A stretch of 5,893 nt of DNA from Chloroflexia bacterium. Lineage in GTDB: Bacteria; Chloroflexota; Chloroflexia; Thermomicrobiales; UBA6265. How positions within the stretch are numbered: the first letter of the stretch is position 1; each line of letters starts with the position of its first letter. The notes under the pieces are model-generated. The model searched no databases. It was not told where the DNA came from and worked only from the letters and a program-made list of their open reading frames with translations. Below, one piece after another: positions 1-5,338 of this stretch. The stretch covers positions 1-5,893 of the forward strand of contig JACDBO010000116.1 of assembly GCA_013694885.1 (NCBI GenBank), read 5' to 3'. A program made the position numbers and the translations under genes.

Positions 1-1227
1 GTCCACGTCTACCTCACCCGCGCGGTGGGCATCCTCCGTGTCCTGGCGGCCCTCCAGGGCACGCGCGAGGATGCCTGGAAGGCCGAGGAACCGGGCAAGA
101 TCCTTCATGAGATCCGCTACGGCGAGATGGCCCGCACCGGCGCCATCCCTCACACCCCTTATTTCGGCACTGTCGACGCCACTCCCCTCTTCGTCCTCCT
201 CTTCGCCGAGACCGTCGCGTGGAGCGACGACCGCGTCCTCTACGCCGACCTCCTACCCAACGTCCGCCGCGCCCTGGACTGGATCGAGCGGTACGGCGAC
301 CTCGACGGCGACGGCCTCGTCGAATACCGCACCGAGGCCGGTGCCTCCGGCCACATTAGCAACAAGGTCTGGAAGGACAGCGGCGACTCGCTGCACGACC
401 GCGCCGGCCGGCAGGTACGGGGCGCGATCGCCGCCGTCGAGGTCCAGGGCTACGTCTACGCCGCCTGCGCGCGGCTGGCCGAGGTGGCGGCGCGGATGGG
501 CGATACCGCCTGGGCGGCGGAGCTGCGGGAGCGGGCCGAACGGATGCGGCGCACCGTCGAAGACCTGTTCTGGCTGGAGGACGACGGTTTCTACGCCCAG
601 GCCCTCGACGGTGAGAAGCGGCGCGTCGACGCCATCAGCTCCAACCCCGGCCACTTGCTCTTCTGCGGTCTGCCGTCGCCGGAGCGTGCGGCCAGGGTCG
701 CTCACCGCCTGGCGGCGCCCGACTTGAACTCGGGGTGGGGAATCCGCACCTTGAGCGCCGCGATGCCGACCTATAACCCGATGAGCTACCACAACGGCAG
801 TGTCTGGCCCCACGACAACAGCGTGATCGTCGCCGGTCTGCGCCGGTACGGCCATACGGACCTGGCGCTCGACCTGATCGAGGCGCTCTTCCAGGCGAGC
901 TTGGCCGACCCGCTTCAGCGGCTGCCGGAACTCTACTGCGGGTTTCCGCGGTCTGACACGCTCGGCGATGCACCCGTGACCTACCCGGTGAGTTGCAGCC
1001 CGCAGGCCTGGGCCGCCGCCACCGGCCACCTGCTGGTGCGGTCGCTGCTCGGTCTGGAGGTGGACCACACCAGCCGCCGCGTCCGCATCGATCCGGTGCT
1101 GCCGGTGTGGCTCTCAAGACTGACCCACACCAACCTGGCCGCCTTCGGCGCGACCTACGATCTGGACCTCGCGCGGCACGGCGACCACATCACCGTCGAC
1201 TCGGACGGCCCGCTCGAACGGGCATGA
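1..1227 (+). CDS. Glycogen debranching enzyme (amylo-alpha-1,6-glucosidase type), C-terminal part
   Basis: The frame is open from the first base, so the 5' end lies outside the window; the GTG at 25 is an internal Val codon, not a credible start. The visible 408 residues form the (alpha/alpha)6-barrel half of debranching-type glycosidases, which cleave alpha-1,6 branches of glycogen or related glucans in the cytoplasm. Family hallmarks, counted from base 1: KILHEIRYGEMA (about 33-44), IPHTPYFGTVDATPLF (49-64), the acidic WKDSGDS motif (124-130, nt 370-390) which probably carries a catalytic acid, VEVQGYVYAA (about 147-156), NPMSYHNGSVWPHDN (259-273), and the late ELYCGFPR and PVSCSPQAWAA motifs. 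Bacterial members are usually about 650-750 residues with an N-terminal beta-rich domain, so about 250-350 residues are missing only because of the window edge. Reading is uninterrupted to TGA at 1225-1227. The subfamily substrate is not certain. Confidence 0.9.
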   Translation, partial: VHVYLTRAVGILRVLAALQGTREDAWKAEEPGKILHEIRYGEMARTGAIPHTPYFGTVDATPLFVLLFAETVAWSDDRVLYADLLPNVRRALDWIERYGDLDGDGLVEYRTEAGASGHISNKVWKDSGDSLHDRAGRQVRGAIAAVEVQGYVYAACARLAEVAARMGDTAWAAELRERAERMRRTVEDLFWLEDDGFYAQALDGEKRRVDAISSNPGHLLFCGLPSPERAARVAHRLAAPDLNSGWGIRTLSAAMPTYNPMSYHNGSVWPHDNSVIVAGLRRYGHTDLALDLIEALFQASLADPLQRLPELYCGFPRSDTLGDAPVTYPVSCSPQAWAAATGHLLVRSLLGLEVDHTSRRVRIDPVLPVWLSRLTHTNLAAFGATYDLDLARHGDHITVDSDGPLERA

Positions 1228-1284
1228 CGAAGGGCCGAGGTGCGAGGGCCGAGGTTCGAGTTGGTCGCTCACTCGGCCCTTCGT
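1227..1284. terminator. Bidirectional terminator hairpin between convergent genes
   Basis: A perfect 13-bp inverted repeat, ACGAAGGGCCGAG (1227-1239) and CTCGGCCCTTCGT (1272-1284), with a 32-nt loop. It starts on the last base of the debranching-enzyme stop codon and ends one base before the stop of the opposing transporter gene (1286-1288), so it serves both transcripts. No U-tract follows on either strand, so it is either a non-canonical terminator or a 3'-end stabilising structure. Confidence 0.6.
1231..1258. repeat. Two tandem copies of a 14-bp unit inside the terminator
   Basis: AGGGCCGAGGTGCG (1231-1244) is followed directly by AGGGCCGAGGTTCG (1245-1258), 13 of 14 bases identical. Either copy can pair with the right terminator arm: the first gives 13 bp with a 32-nt loop, the second gives 9 bp (1245-1253 with 1272-1280) with an 18-nt loop. 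Confidence 0.7.
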
Positions 1285-1285
1285 A

Positions 1286-2596
1286 TCAAGTGCCCGCGGC
1301 GGGGTGTCCGGTTGACTCGGTGGGATGGGCCGTTAGGGAGTGCGGCGTGGGTTCTGTTGCCGGGCGGCGGGTGACACCGGCGAGGACGACGATGGCGGCG
1401 GCGAGGAGGACGACGATGCCGAGGGCGAGGCGCAGCGAGGTGAGCTCGGCTACCCAGCCGAGCAGGGGAGGGCCGGCCAGAAACCCGGTGTAGCCCATCG
1501 TGGCGACGGCGGCAACGGACCGCCCGCGGGCAATGCCTGGCCGGTCGGCGGCGGCGCTGAAGCCGAGCGGGAAGACGCCGGCCAACCCCAACCCGACCGC
1601 CGCGAACCCGAGCATCACGGCGGGGACGGTGTTGACGAGCAGACCGAGCGCCAACCCGACCGCCGCGATGCTCCCGCCCGCCCGCAGGATGCGCTCCGGA
1701 CCGAAGCGGGCGACGAGCGCGTCGTTGGTGAACCGGCCGCTGAGCATCGCCACCGAGAAGGCCGCGAAGCCGAGCGCGGCGACACCGGGATCGGTGCCGC
1801 GCGACTCCCGCAGGTAGAGCGCGCTCCAGTCGGCCATCGCCCCCTCGCCGATCGCGGCGCAGGCGACCACGAGACCGAGCGGGAGGAGCGCCCGCGGTGG
1901 CAGCGCGTAGACAGGCGCCCGCTCGCCCACGTGGGCCGAGGGGTCGTCGTCGATCAGGGCCGTCCGTGCCCAGAGCAGGGCGGCAAGTCCAACCAGCGTC
2001 ATCAGCAGAAAGTGCGGCAGCGGGTCAACGTCCAGCGCGGCCGCGGCGGCGCCGGTACCCGCGCCAGCGAAACCACCGAGGCTGAAGAAGCCGTGCATCG
2101 AGTTGAGGATGGGACGTTCCCAGACGCGCTCGACCTCGACGCCCTGCGCGTTCATCGAGACATCCATACCGCCGTTGCTGGCGCCGGCAAAGACGAGCGC
2201 GAGGAAGAGCAGCGGCAGATTCGGCGCGAGCGCCAGTGGCGGTAACGAGAGAGTCAGCGCCAGCCCGAAGGCCATCGTTATCCGCGCGCTGCCGAAGTCG
2301 CCGATGAGCCGCCCGGCAAAGGGGAACGCGCCGATCGCGCCGACGGCGAGACCGAGCAACGCGGTGCCGAACGCTCCCTCGCTCAACCCGAGCCCGCCAC
2401 TGATCGCCGGGATACGGGCGATCCAGTTGGCAAGCGTGAACCCGTTGACGAAGAAGACGAGCGAGATGGCCTGACGAGCGGAGAGCAATCGAGCGAATCC
2501 TCTCAGCGAGAGACGCGCGTTGGCGTCGCGCGCGACCACACGCAAGGATGCGACGATACACGCTTCTGGCATGCGAGAAAAGACGACCGTTGTCAT
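1286..2596 (-). CDS. Major facilitator superfamily transporter, YbjJ-like
   Basis: A polytopic inner-membrane protein of 436 residues from the ATG at 2596, rich in Ala/Leu/Gly helices throughout (about 12 segments expected). The segment NGGMDVSMNAQGVEVE (141-156) followed by RPILNSMHGFFSLGGFAGAG (161-180) is typical of the YbjJ-like branch of the MFS. The A-motif-like loop after helix 2 reads GRLIGDFGSARI (95-106). The C-terminal tail after about 410 is Pro/Thr/His-rich and soluble. Substrate cannot be read from sequence. Start choice is doubtful: neither the ATG at 2596 nor the in-frame ATG at 2572 has a ribosome binding site, and the first about 36 residues precede anything MFS-like. A TTG at 2488 sits 9 nt after GAGAGGA and would give a 400-residue protein beginning just before helix 1. 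It is convergent with the debranching enzyme and divergent from the EAL gene, so probably monocistronic. Confidence 0.88.
   Translation of the reverse strand: MTTVVFSRMPEACIVASLRVVARDANARLSLRGFARLLSARQAISLVFFVNGFTLANWIARIPAISGGLGLSEGAFGTALLGLAVGAIGAFPFAGRLIGDFGSARITMAFGLALTLSLPPLALAPNLPLLFLALVFAGASNGGMDVSMNAQGVEVERVWERPILNSMHGFFSLGGFAGAGTGAAAAALDVDPLPHFLLMTLVGLAALLWARTALIDDDPSAHVGERAPVYALPPRALLPLGLVVACAAIGEGAMADWSALYLRESRGTDPGVAALGFAAFSVAMLSGRFTNDALVARFGPERILRAGGSIAAVGLALGLLVNTVPAVMLGFAAVGLGLAGVFPLGFSAAADRPGIARGRSVAAVATMGYTGFLAGPPLLGWVAELTSLRLALGIVVLLAAAIVVLAGVTRRPATEPTPHSLTAHPTESTGHPAAGT
2498..2504 (-). promoter_or_regulatory. Ribosome binding site supporting an internal TTG start of the MFS gene
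   Basis: On the - strand GAGAGGA lies 9 nt upstream of an in-frame TTG (2488-2486). It is the only good Shine-Dalgarno match near the N-terminus and places the start immediately before the first transmembrane segment, the usual position in this family. Confidence 0.45.
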
Positions 2597-2826
2597 AGCA
2601 GGACATCACCAGACACGAAATGAGAGGACACAGGAGGCGATCAGCGCACACGGCATGCGGCCAACTCAACGGAAGGCCGCACGGGAGAGCAACAGCGAAC
2701 GCGATCGACAATGAGCGCGCGTCCAAACTGCGTTCACCAGACAGGCCAGGCAATCAGTACGGAACGCAGCGCGGCGGCTCAACGGATGTCTCCCACACCC
2801 GCGGCCTCGTCAGGGAGCCCGCCCCT

Positions 2827-2866
2827 GGGAAACTACCTATCGCTTCCCGAGGGAAGCTACCCTCGG
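2827..2866. promoter_or_regulatory. Overlapping, mutually exclusive hairpins upstream of the EAL gene
   Basis: GCTTCCC (2842-2848) is complementary to GGGAAGC (2851-2857). CCGAGGG (2847-2853) is complementary to CCCTCGG (2860-2866) with a 6-nt loop. The two stems share bases 2847-2853, so only one can form at a time. A near-direct repeat, GGGAAACTACC (2827-2837) and GGGAAGCTACC (2851-2861), 10 of 11 identical, overlaps them. I do not recognise a known riboswitch class, and the 200-nt distance to the EAL start makes a leader role uncertain. Confidence 0.4.
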
Positions 2867-2918
2867 TCCCCCGCGGTCAATCCCTTATCATTACATGGAC
2901 GGGTGACTGCTTGACAAG

Positions 2919-2939
2919 CCCATGCCCGCACGGGCTGGG
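2919..2939. promoter_or_regulatory. GC-rich hairpin
   Basis: CCCA-t-GCCCG (2919-2928) pairs with CGGGC-TGGG (2931-2939) around a 2-nt loop, leaving one bulged T at 2923. A perfect TTGACA lies just upstream (2911-2916) without a matching -10 box. It could be a small terminator, a transcript 5'-end structure or a protein site; the sequence does not decide. Confidence 0.35.
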
Positions 2940-2951
2940 TTGTGATGCCGC

Positions 2952-3011
2952 GGGACTCGGGACACAGGGACTCGGGACTCGGGGATCAGGCCATGACGGA
3001 TCAGGCGATCG
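2952..3011. repeat. Degenerate tandem repeat, 15-bp period
   Basis: Four consecutive 15-bp units can be aligned: GGGACTCGGGACACA (2952), GGGACTCGGGACTCG (2967), GGGATCAGGCCATGA (2982) and CGGATCAGGCGATCG (2997). Units 1 and 2 share their first 12 bases; units 3 and 4 share GGATCAGGC in register. The array ends about 60 bp before the EAL start. Confidence 0.55.
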
Positions 3012-3059
3012 TTCTCAACTGTCGGGACGTGGGAGTGGGTCATCGGCACCAGAGAGATT

Positions 3060-3067
3060 GGAGAGAG
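3060..3067 (+). promoter_or_regulatory. Ribosome binding site of the EAL gene
   Basis: GGAGAGAG, with its GGAG core (3060-3063) 9 nt before the ATG at 3073, fixes the start of the EAL protein at that ATG rather than at upstream in-frame starts such as 2620. Confidence 0.65.
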
Positions 3068-3072
3068 ATCCG

Positions 3073-3873
3073 ATGGCCGGCATCGCCTGCGACGTCACCG
3101 CTCGCACGGACGCAGAGGCGGCGCTGCGGCGCTCTCTGGAGCGGGACGAGCTGCGGGTCGTCTACCAGCCGATCATGCACCTGGCGACCGGCGCAGTCGT
3201 GGGCGTCGAGGCGTTGGTGCGCTGGGCGCACCCCGAGCGCGGTCTGATCCTGGCCGTCGAGTTCCTCCCGCTCGCGGAGGAGACGGGGCTGATCCTGCCG
3301 ATCGGCCGCTGGGTACGCGGGGAGGCCTGTCGACAGGTCCGCGCATGGCAAGAACGCTATCACACGGAACACCAGCTGCGGTTGAGCACTAATCTCTCGG
3401 TCGGAGAGTTTCACCAGGCTGATCTGGTCGCGCACTTGACCACTACCCTGGGGGAGTCAGGGTTCTCGCCTGAGCGCCTCACGCTCGAGATTACCGAGAG
3501 CGCAATGATGGCCACGGACCCGGAGGTCAGTGTCAGCGCGCTGTTCGCGCTGAAGTGGCTGGGTGTGCAGCTCGCTCTCGACGATTTCGGGAAGGAGTAT
3601 GCGTCGCTGAGCGCATTCAAGCGCTTCCCGGTGGACCAGCTCAAGGTCGATCGCTCGTTCGTGGCTGGGCTGGGACGAATCCCCGAGGACACCGCGATCG
3701 TGCGGGCGGTGGTCGACGTTGCCAGGGCCTTGGGCTTGACGGTGGTCGCGGAGGGTGTGGAGACCGCCGAGCACGTCGCGCAACTGCGAGAGCTAGGGTG
3801 CGAGGAGGGACAGGGCTACTTCTTTGCCCCGCCGCTTGTCCCCGAGGAATTGGAAGCCTTCTTGCGGGTATAG
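3073..3873 (+). CDS. Stand-alone EAL-domain cyclic-di-GMP phosphodiesterase
   Basis: A 266-residue protein that is almost entirely one EAL domain (about 22-266), the fold that hydrolyses c-di-GMP to pGpG with Mg2+/Mn2+. The visible catalytic set is complete by comparison with well-studied members such as RocR: E46 of the EAL motif (VEALVRW), N107, E139 and E142 (LEITES), D170-D171, K191 (DQLKVDRSF), E227 (VAEGVET) and Q247 (GQGYFFA). Activity is therefore plausible. Loop 6, normally DDFGTGYSSL, reads DDFGKEYASL (170-179), replacing the usual Thr-Gly with Lys-Glu. Residues 3-21 (GIACDVTARTDAEAALRRS) look like the tail of a PAS/PAC sensory module plus the linker helix normally preceding an EAL domain, yet no sensory domain is present. 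No signal peptide or membrane segment is seen, so it should be cytoplasmic. A methyltransferase gene follows 76 bp later in the same direction. A partial paralogue of its 3' end lies at 5014-5169. Confidence 0.9.
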   Translation: MAGIACDVTARTDAEAALRRSLERDELRVVYQPIMHLATGAVVGVEALVRWAHPERGLILAVEFLPLAEETGLILPIGRWVRGEACRQVRAWQERYHTEHQLRLSTNLSVGEFHQADLVAHLTTTLGESGFSPERLTLEITESAMMATDPEVSVSALFALKWLGVQLALDDFGKEYASLSAFKRFPVDQLKVDRSFVAGLGRIPEDTAIVRAVVDVARALGLTVVAEGVETAEHVAQLRELGCEEGQGYFFAPPLVPEELEAFLRV

Positions 3874-3934
3874 TCGGGATCCATAGACATCGTCGAGGCA
3901 TCTGATCCGAACATGTTCACCGAGTAATTCCCCT

Positions 3935-3940
3935 AGGAGG
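3935..3940 (+). promoter_or_regulatory. Ribosome binding site of the methyltransferase gene
   Basis: A perfect AGGAGG sits 9 nt upstream of the ATG at 3950 and fixes that start. Confidence 0.8.
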
Positions 3941-3949
3941 TCGATCTCG

Positions 3950-4771
3950 ATGAGCGCCCAACGACGATCGACCGAGGCCTGGGACAACGCCGGGGCGTAC
4001 GAGCAGTACGTCGGTCGGTGGAGCCGCCTCGTGGCCCGCGACTTCCTCGGGTGGCTGGCCGTCCCAGCCGGCGGGCGATGGCTCGATGTCGGCTGTGGCA
4101 CCGGCGCCCTCAGCCGAACGATCCTCGATATGGCCCAGCCCGCGACCGTTCTCGGTGTCGATCCTTCCGAACGCTACGTCGCCTATGCGCGGGAGCGGAT
4201 CGCCGACCCGCGAGCCCGCTTCGAGGTCGGTGACGCGCGCGCGTTGCCGGTCGCCGACGCGGCGTTCGACGCCGTCGTCTCGGGGTTGGTCCTCAACTTC
4301 GTGCCGGCCGCCGACCGGGCGGGGGCGGTCGCGGAGATGTGCCGCGCCGCCCGACCCGGCGGGGTCGCCGCTGCCTACGTCTGGGACTACGCCGAAGGGA
4401 TGCGGTTGATGCGCCAGTTCTGGGACGCGGCGGTGACGCTCGACGCGGCGGCGTGGGACCTCGACGAGGGCCGGCGCTTCCCGTTCTGCCAACCGGAGCC
4501 GCTCGCGGCACCATTCCACGGTGCTGGATTGGGCGACGTCGTGGTCCGGGCCATCGATGTCCCGACGGTCTTCCGCGACTTCGACGACTACTGGACACCA
4601 TTCCTGGGCGGCCAGGGCGCGGCACCCGCCTACACGATGTCCCTAAGCGAGGACCGGCGGGCCGCGCTTCGCGAGCGCATCCGCTCGCGCCTGCCGTTTG
4701 CGCCTGACGGCTCGATCCGCCTCACCGCCCGGGCATGGGCAGTGCGCGGTAGCCGCGCCCCTGCGGTGTAA
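3950..4771 (+). CDS. Class I SAM-dependent methyltransferase
   Basis: A 273-residue soluble protein with a Rossmann-type methyltransferase core of the UbiE/Methyltransf_11 kind. Motif I, LDVGCGTG, is at 45-52 and binds S-adenosylmethionine. The acidic residue ending strand 2 is D71 in LGVDPSE, expected to contact the ribose. GDARALPVADAAFDAVVSGLVLNFV (about 97-121) covers the adenine-contacting acidic motif and strand 4, and CRAARPGGVAAAYVWDY (about 131-147) is the post-core helix and strand 5. The N-terminus AWDNAGAYEQYVGRWSRLVARDFL is a common cap in this branch. The C-terminal 110 residues probably shape the substrate pocket; the acceptor (metabolite, lipid or other) cannot be read. It is complete, with TAA at 4769-4771. 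It may be co-transcribed with the EAL gene 76 bp upstream, but the gap is wide enough for its own promoter, and I see no obvious one. Confidence 0.9.
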   Translation: MSAQRRSTEAWDNAGAYEQYVGRWSRLVARDFLGWLAVPAGGRWLDVGCGTGALSRTILDMAQPATVLGVDPSERYVAYARERIADPRARFEVGDARALPVADAAFDAVVSGLVLNFVPAADRAGAVAEMCRAARPGGVAAAYVWDYAEGMRLMRQFWDAAVTLDAAAWDLDEGRRFPFCQPEPLAAPFHGAGLGDVVVRAIDVPTVFRDFDDYWTPFLGGQGAAPAYTMSLSEDRRAALRERIRSRLPFAPDGSIRLTARAWAVRGSRAPAV

Positions 4772-4809
4772 AGAGAATCGTTGCCGCGAACGTACGCGGA
4801 CCGTATGTT

Positions 4810-4839
4810 CATGCCGCGGTGGGGCACCACCGGGGCATG
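4810..4839. terminator. Strong hairpin downstream of the methyltransferase
   Basis: CATGCCGCGGTGG (4810-4822) and CCACCGGGGCATG (4827-4839) pair in 12 of 13 positions (one G-G mismatch) around the loop GGCA. It begins 39 nt after the methyltransferase stop. There is no U-tract, so termination is inferred from position and stability. A weaker neighbour, GGTGG (4855-4859) with CCACC (4867-4871), follows. Confidence 0.5.
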
Positions 4840-4876
4840 ACCACTCGGGATGACGGTGGGGGTATGCCACCACCAA

Positions 4877-4972
4877 TCAAGCTAAGTGCGTATTGGGCCC
4901 GGGTGGTTCCCTGGGCAGGAACGGCTCAATTGCCTTCCGAAAATCGTCGGGGATCAGAGCTGCTTGCTTCAT
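4877..4972 (-). pseudogene. Truncated N-terminus of an IS5-type transposase
   Basis: From ATG at 4972 the - strand reads 31 codons to TGA at 4877-4879. The segment ALIPDDFRKAIEPFLPREPPGP closely resembles the first helix and proline-rich turn that open many IS5-family (DUF4096-like) transposases, where a pattern such as LWxxIEPLLPPEPPKPxGGRP continues into the catalytic domain. Here the similarity stops after PPGP, so the DNA-binding start survives but the DDE catalytic part is gone. The element's outer end would lie between 4973 and about 5013, directly against the EAL fragment; GTTGCAAAACCC (- strand, 5007-4996) is a possible terminal sequence, but no matching opposite end was found. The identification rests on a short stretch and is moderate. 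Confidence 0.5.
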
Positions 4973-5013
4973 GGGACGGATGATGCACCCAGGCCGGGTT
5001 TTGCAACGTCCTC

Positions 5014-5169
5014 GTTGCCAAGGCGCTGGGCTTGATGGTGGTGGCGGAGGGTGTGGAGACCGCCGAACACGTCGCTCAGTTGCGTGAGCTAGGGTGCGAG
5101 GAGGGACAGGGCTACTTCTTCGCCCCGCCCCTTGACCCCGAGGATCTGGAAGCCTTCTTGCAGCCATAG
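5014..5169 (+). pseudogene. 3' fragment of a second EAL-domain gene
   Basis: This 156-bp piece aligns without gaps to the last 156 bp of the intact EAL gene (3718-3873), stop codon included. I count 138 of 156 identical bases and 45 of 51 identical residues. It retains VVAEGVETAEHVAQL and LGCEEGQGYFFAPPL, the last two catalytic-loop segments, but lacks the EAL motif, the metal ligands and the lysine, so it cannot be a functional phosphodiesterase. The frame is blocked upstream by TGA at 4981-4983 and has no usable start. Weak similarity continues about 24 bp past the stop (through CATCGTC). Of the 18 differences, 11 are synonymous, so this copy appears to have diverged as a working gene before it was cut. 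It abuts the transposase remnant, which probably marks the cause. Confidence 0.88.
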
Positions 5170-5193
5170 TCGGCCACCGTGGTCATCGTCTGG

Positions 5194-5306
5194 ACGATGG
5201 CCAGTTGGTGCGTCATCGGCGCGAAGAGGGTCTCTAGGTCGAACGACTTGCGGATCGTGCGCGATGTGGTCGAGCGCGGCCAGTCGATGGAGACATTCGT
5301 CGCCAA
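5194..5306. other. Short coding-like stretch of unknown origin, strand undecided
   Basis: Between the EAL fragment and the AT-rich island, two frames look coding by GC-rich third positions. On the - strand, from a TTG at 5306, it reads MATNVSIDWPRSTTSRTIRK and onward, but this frame runs into the EAL fragment. On the + strand, a frame ending at TGA 5335-5337 contains DLRIVRDVVERGQSMETFVA. Neither has a ribosome binding site or a recognisable family. It is most likely a leftover of a disrupted gene. Confidence 0.25.
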
Positions 5307-5338
5307 AATAGAACACCAGTTCTATTATTTGGTATGAT
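5303..5338 (+). promoter_or_regulatory. Palindromic operator candidate with -10-like box
   Basis: AATAGAAC (5307-5314) and GTTCTATT (5319-5326) form a perfect 8-bp inverted repeat around ACCA. Its core GAAC-N4-GTTC (5311-5322) has the form of the Gram-positive-type LexA (SOS) box. With a 2-nt bulge the pairing extends to CCAA/TTGG (5303-5332). A TATGAT hexamer at 5333-5338 could be a -10 box; a -35 at the correct distance would overlap the left half-site (AGAACA at 5310-5315, weak). A repressor bound here would cover the promoter. It stands out as an AT-rich island in GC-rich DNA. The regulator is unknown; a LexA assignment is inference. Confidence 0.4.

Larger units (their letters stand above)
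2597..3072. other. Divergent intergenic region without a convincing gene
   Basis: This 476-bp stretch separates the - strand transporter from the + strand EAL gene. The EAL frame is open through most of it (from 2620), but the translation is an Arg/Gly/Ser-rich run with no domain and no ribosome binding site, so it is not treated as coding. The stretch holds two overlapping hairpins (2842-2866), a GC-rich hairpin (2919-2939) and a 15-bp-period repeat (2952-3011), entered separately. I could not identify a convincing promoter for either gene. Confidence 0.6.

Noticed and set aside
253..1117. Long - strand frames opposite the debranching enzyme, and similar frames opposite the other genes
   Set aside because: These are antisense shadows created by GC-rich codons; translations are Arg/Pro/Gly-rich and match no family, while the + strand frames carry clear motifs.
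1340..2245. 300-codon + strand frame opposite the MFS gene
   Set aside because: The translation is highly charged and low in complexity, and the opposite strand encodes a clear membrane transporter.
2911..2916. Perfect TTGACA as a -35 promoter box for the EAL gene
   Set aside because: At 16-18 bp spacing the downstream hexamers are GC-rich (such as GCTGGG), with no -10 resemblance; the site is followed by a GC hairpin.
2821..2945. Known c-di-GMP or cobalamin riboswitch upstream of the EAL gene
   Set aside because: Short words such as GGGAAAC recall these classes, but the required conserved blocks and junctions are missing.
2620..3072. Upstream extension of the EAL reading frame to an ATG at 2620
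   Set aside because: The extra 151 residues are Arg/Gly/Ser-rich without domain character, overlap repeats and hairpins, and have no ribosome binding site, while ATG 3073 has a good one.
3909..3918. GAACATGTTC palindrome before the methyltransferase as an SOS box
   Set aside because: The half-sites are separated by 2 bp rather than 4, and no promoter elements are nearby.
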